DNA of 64,000 nucleotides from Qipengyuania nanhaisediminis. Lineage in GTDB: Bacteria > Pseudomonadota > Alphaproteobacteria > Sphingomonadales > Sphingomonadaceae. The position numbers and the translations under genes were made by a program. Shown one piece after another: positions 63,098 through 64,000 of this stretch. The stretch spans positions 765,461 through 829,460 of the forward strand of contig NZ_FOWZ01000001.1 of assembly GCF_900115585.1 (NCBI RefSeq). The letters are read 5' to 3'. The notes beneath the pieces were generated by a model. That model did no database searches. It was not told where the DNA came from and was given only the letters and a program-made list of their open reading frames with translations. The first letter of the stretch is position 1. Each line of letters begins with the position of its first letter.

Positions 63098-64000
63098 ATG
63101 AGCGAAGCGACAGACGACGTAATGACCGACAGCGCGCTCCTGTTCGGGCGCGTGCTCGACGGGCAGGGCGGGGCGCGCCAGATCGAGTGGGAAGAGGCCA
63201 TGGCCTGGCAACCGGCTGCGCCGGGAGAGGTGCTATGGCTGCATATCTGCCGCAACCGTCCGGGCGTGCAGCAATGGCTCCAGAACCAGCTGGGCGTTCC
63301 CGAACCCACGGCCGAATTGCTTACCAGCGACCAGACCCGCCCGCGCGCCTTCAGGGAGGGCGAGACGCTGGTCGGCACGCTGCGCGGGATCAACTTCAAT
63401 CCGGGCGCGCAGCCGGAGGACATGATTTCCATGCAGCTATGGTGCGACGGCCGCCGGCTCATCACATTGCGTCGCCACCCGCTGCAGACCCCGCGCGAGG
63501 TCATGGCGCAGCTCGATCGCGGGGTCGGGCCACCGGACGCGGGCGCGACCATCACCCTGCTGGCAGAGCTGATGATTGCCCGCATGAGCCAGTCGATTGT
63601 CGATATGAACTACGTGCTCGACGAGCTGGAGGATGACGATCCGGAAGAACATGCCGAAGCCATGCTCAGTCGCATCTCGACGATCCGCCGCAATTGCCTC
63701 GGCCTCAAACGGCACATGGCACCGCAGCACGAAGCGCTGGAACAGATCAGCCGCGAGGCCCCTTACTGGTTCGAGGAGCACGACCGGCGCGAAATCGCCG
63801 AATCCATCGCGCGCCTGCGCCGCTATCTCGACGATATCGACATCAGCAAGGAAAGCGCCTTGGTCCTGCAGGACGAATTGCGCGCCCGCAGCCTCGCCAG
63901 CAGCGAGCATGCGACCTACATGCTCACCATCGTGGCGGGCATCTTCCTGCCGCTGGGCTTCCTCACCGGCCTGCTCGGCATCAATGTCGGCGGGATGCCC
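63098..64000 (+). CDS. CorA/ZntB-family metal transporter, 3' partial
   Basis: The frame runs from ATG 63098 to the window edge without a stop, 301 codons. The N-terminal cytoplasmic domain ([68 protein letters not shown]) and long stalk helices ([34 protein letters not shown]) are followed by the first transmembrane helix, [37 protein letters not shown] replaces the CorA GMN motif region and is close to ZntB, a zinc exporter. The second helix is outside the window. Confidence 0.88.
   Translation, partial: MSEATDDVMTDSALLFGRVLDGQGGARQIEWEEAMAWQPAAPGEVLWLHICRNRPGVQQWLQNQLGVPEPTAELLTSDQTRPRAFREGETLVGTLRGINFNPGAQPEDMISMQLWCDGRRLITLRRHPLQTPREVMAQLDRGVGPPDAGATITLLAELMIARMSQSIVDMNYVLDELEDDDPEEHAEAMLSRISTIRRNCLGLKRHMAPQHEALEQISREAPYWFEEHDRREIAESIARLRRYLDDIDISKESALVLQDELRARSLASSEHATYMLTIVAGIFLPLGFLTGLLGINVGGMP

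Overview
The window looks like a chromosomal segment of a Sphingomonadales alphaproteobacterium, most likely an Erythrobacteraceae-type organism. The reasons are a high-GC sequence, alphaproteobacterial marker families (GapR/DUF2312, DUF1244, a Tim44/TimA-like protein next to secB and mltA), sphingomonad-like RpoB and RpoC, and a VPAP-type C-terminal sorting tail. This placement is inference from recognised families, not from a search. I saw no tRNA, rRNA, insertion sequence, prophage or CRISPR array. Almost all of the sequence is coding.

Region 1 (1-14.1 kb) is a surface-adhesion and type I secretion locus. It starts inside a giant VCBS/T1SS-143-type repeat protein (5' end outside the window). 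An OmpA-domain protein, a TolC-like outer-membrane factor, a peptidase-dead C39-type ABC exporter, a SleB-like cell-wall hydrolase and an HlyD-like adaptor follow on the same strand; the last three are coupled by ATGA overlaps. A convergent LapG-like periplasmic cysteine protease (C93/BTLCP) closes the locus. The set resembles the LapA/LapBCE/LapG biofilm adhesin system but has an embedded peptidoglycan hydrolase and no neighbouring LapD. A PagL-like lipid A deacylase gene follows.

Region 2 (14.8-26.7 kb) holds core transcription and translation genes: rplJ-rplL on the minus strand and rpoB-rpoC on the plus strand. They are separated by a small regulatory cassette (42-residue peptide, DUF2975 membrane protein, XRE-type repressor) with palindromes around its promoter. 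Region 3 (26.7-40.8 kb) carries a GGDEF-EAL protein, gltX, pyk, gapR, a probable secB-murJ-trpS-CPBP operon, and a divergent timA-mltA-Smr operon.

Region 4 (40.9-46.9 kb) is a peroxide and iron block: katG, ahpF and ahpC, each ending in a hairpin. katG and ahpC are both preceded by a tetramer array with OxyR spacing. A ComEA-like lipoprotein with a Fur-box-like site and an MsrQ-like haem membrane protein follow. Region 5 (47-55.5 kb) has aroC, ruvA and ruvB with two exported proteins between them, a Ser/Thr/Pro-rich surface protein with a PEP-CTERM-like tail, a prolyl-4-hydroxylase-like oxygenase and acnA. Region 6 (55.7-64 kb) has a DMT transporter, two L,D-transpeptidase-type proteins, and a compact five-gene minus-strand run: ispG, a thioredoxin-like lipoprotein, a flavoprotein monooxygenase, a histone-deacetylase-family protein and a YkuD_2-type protein. 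It ends in a truncated CorA/ZntB-type transporter.
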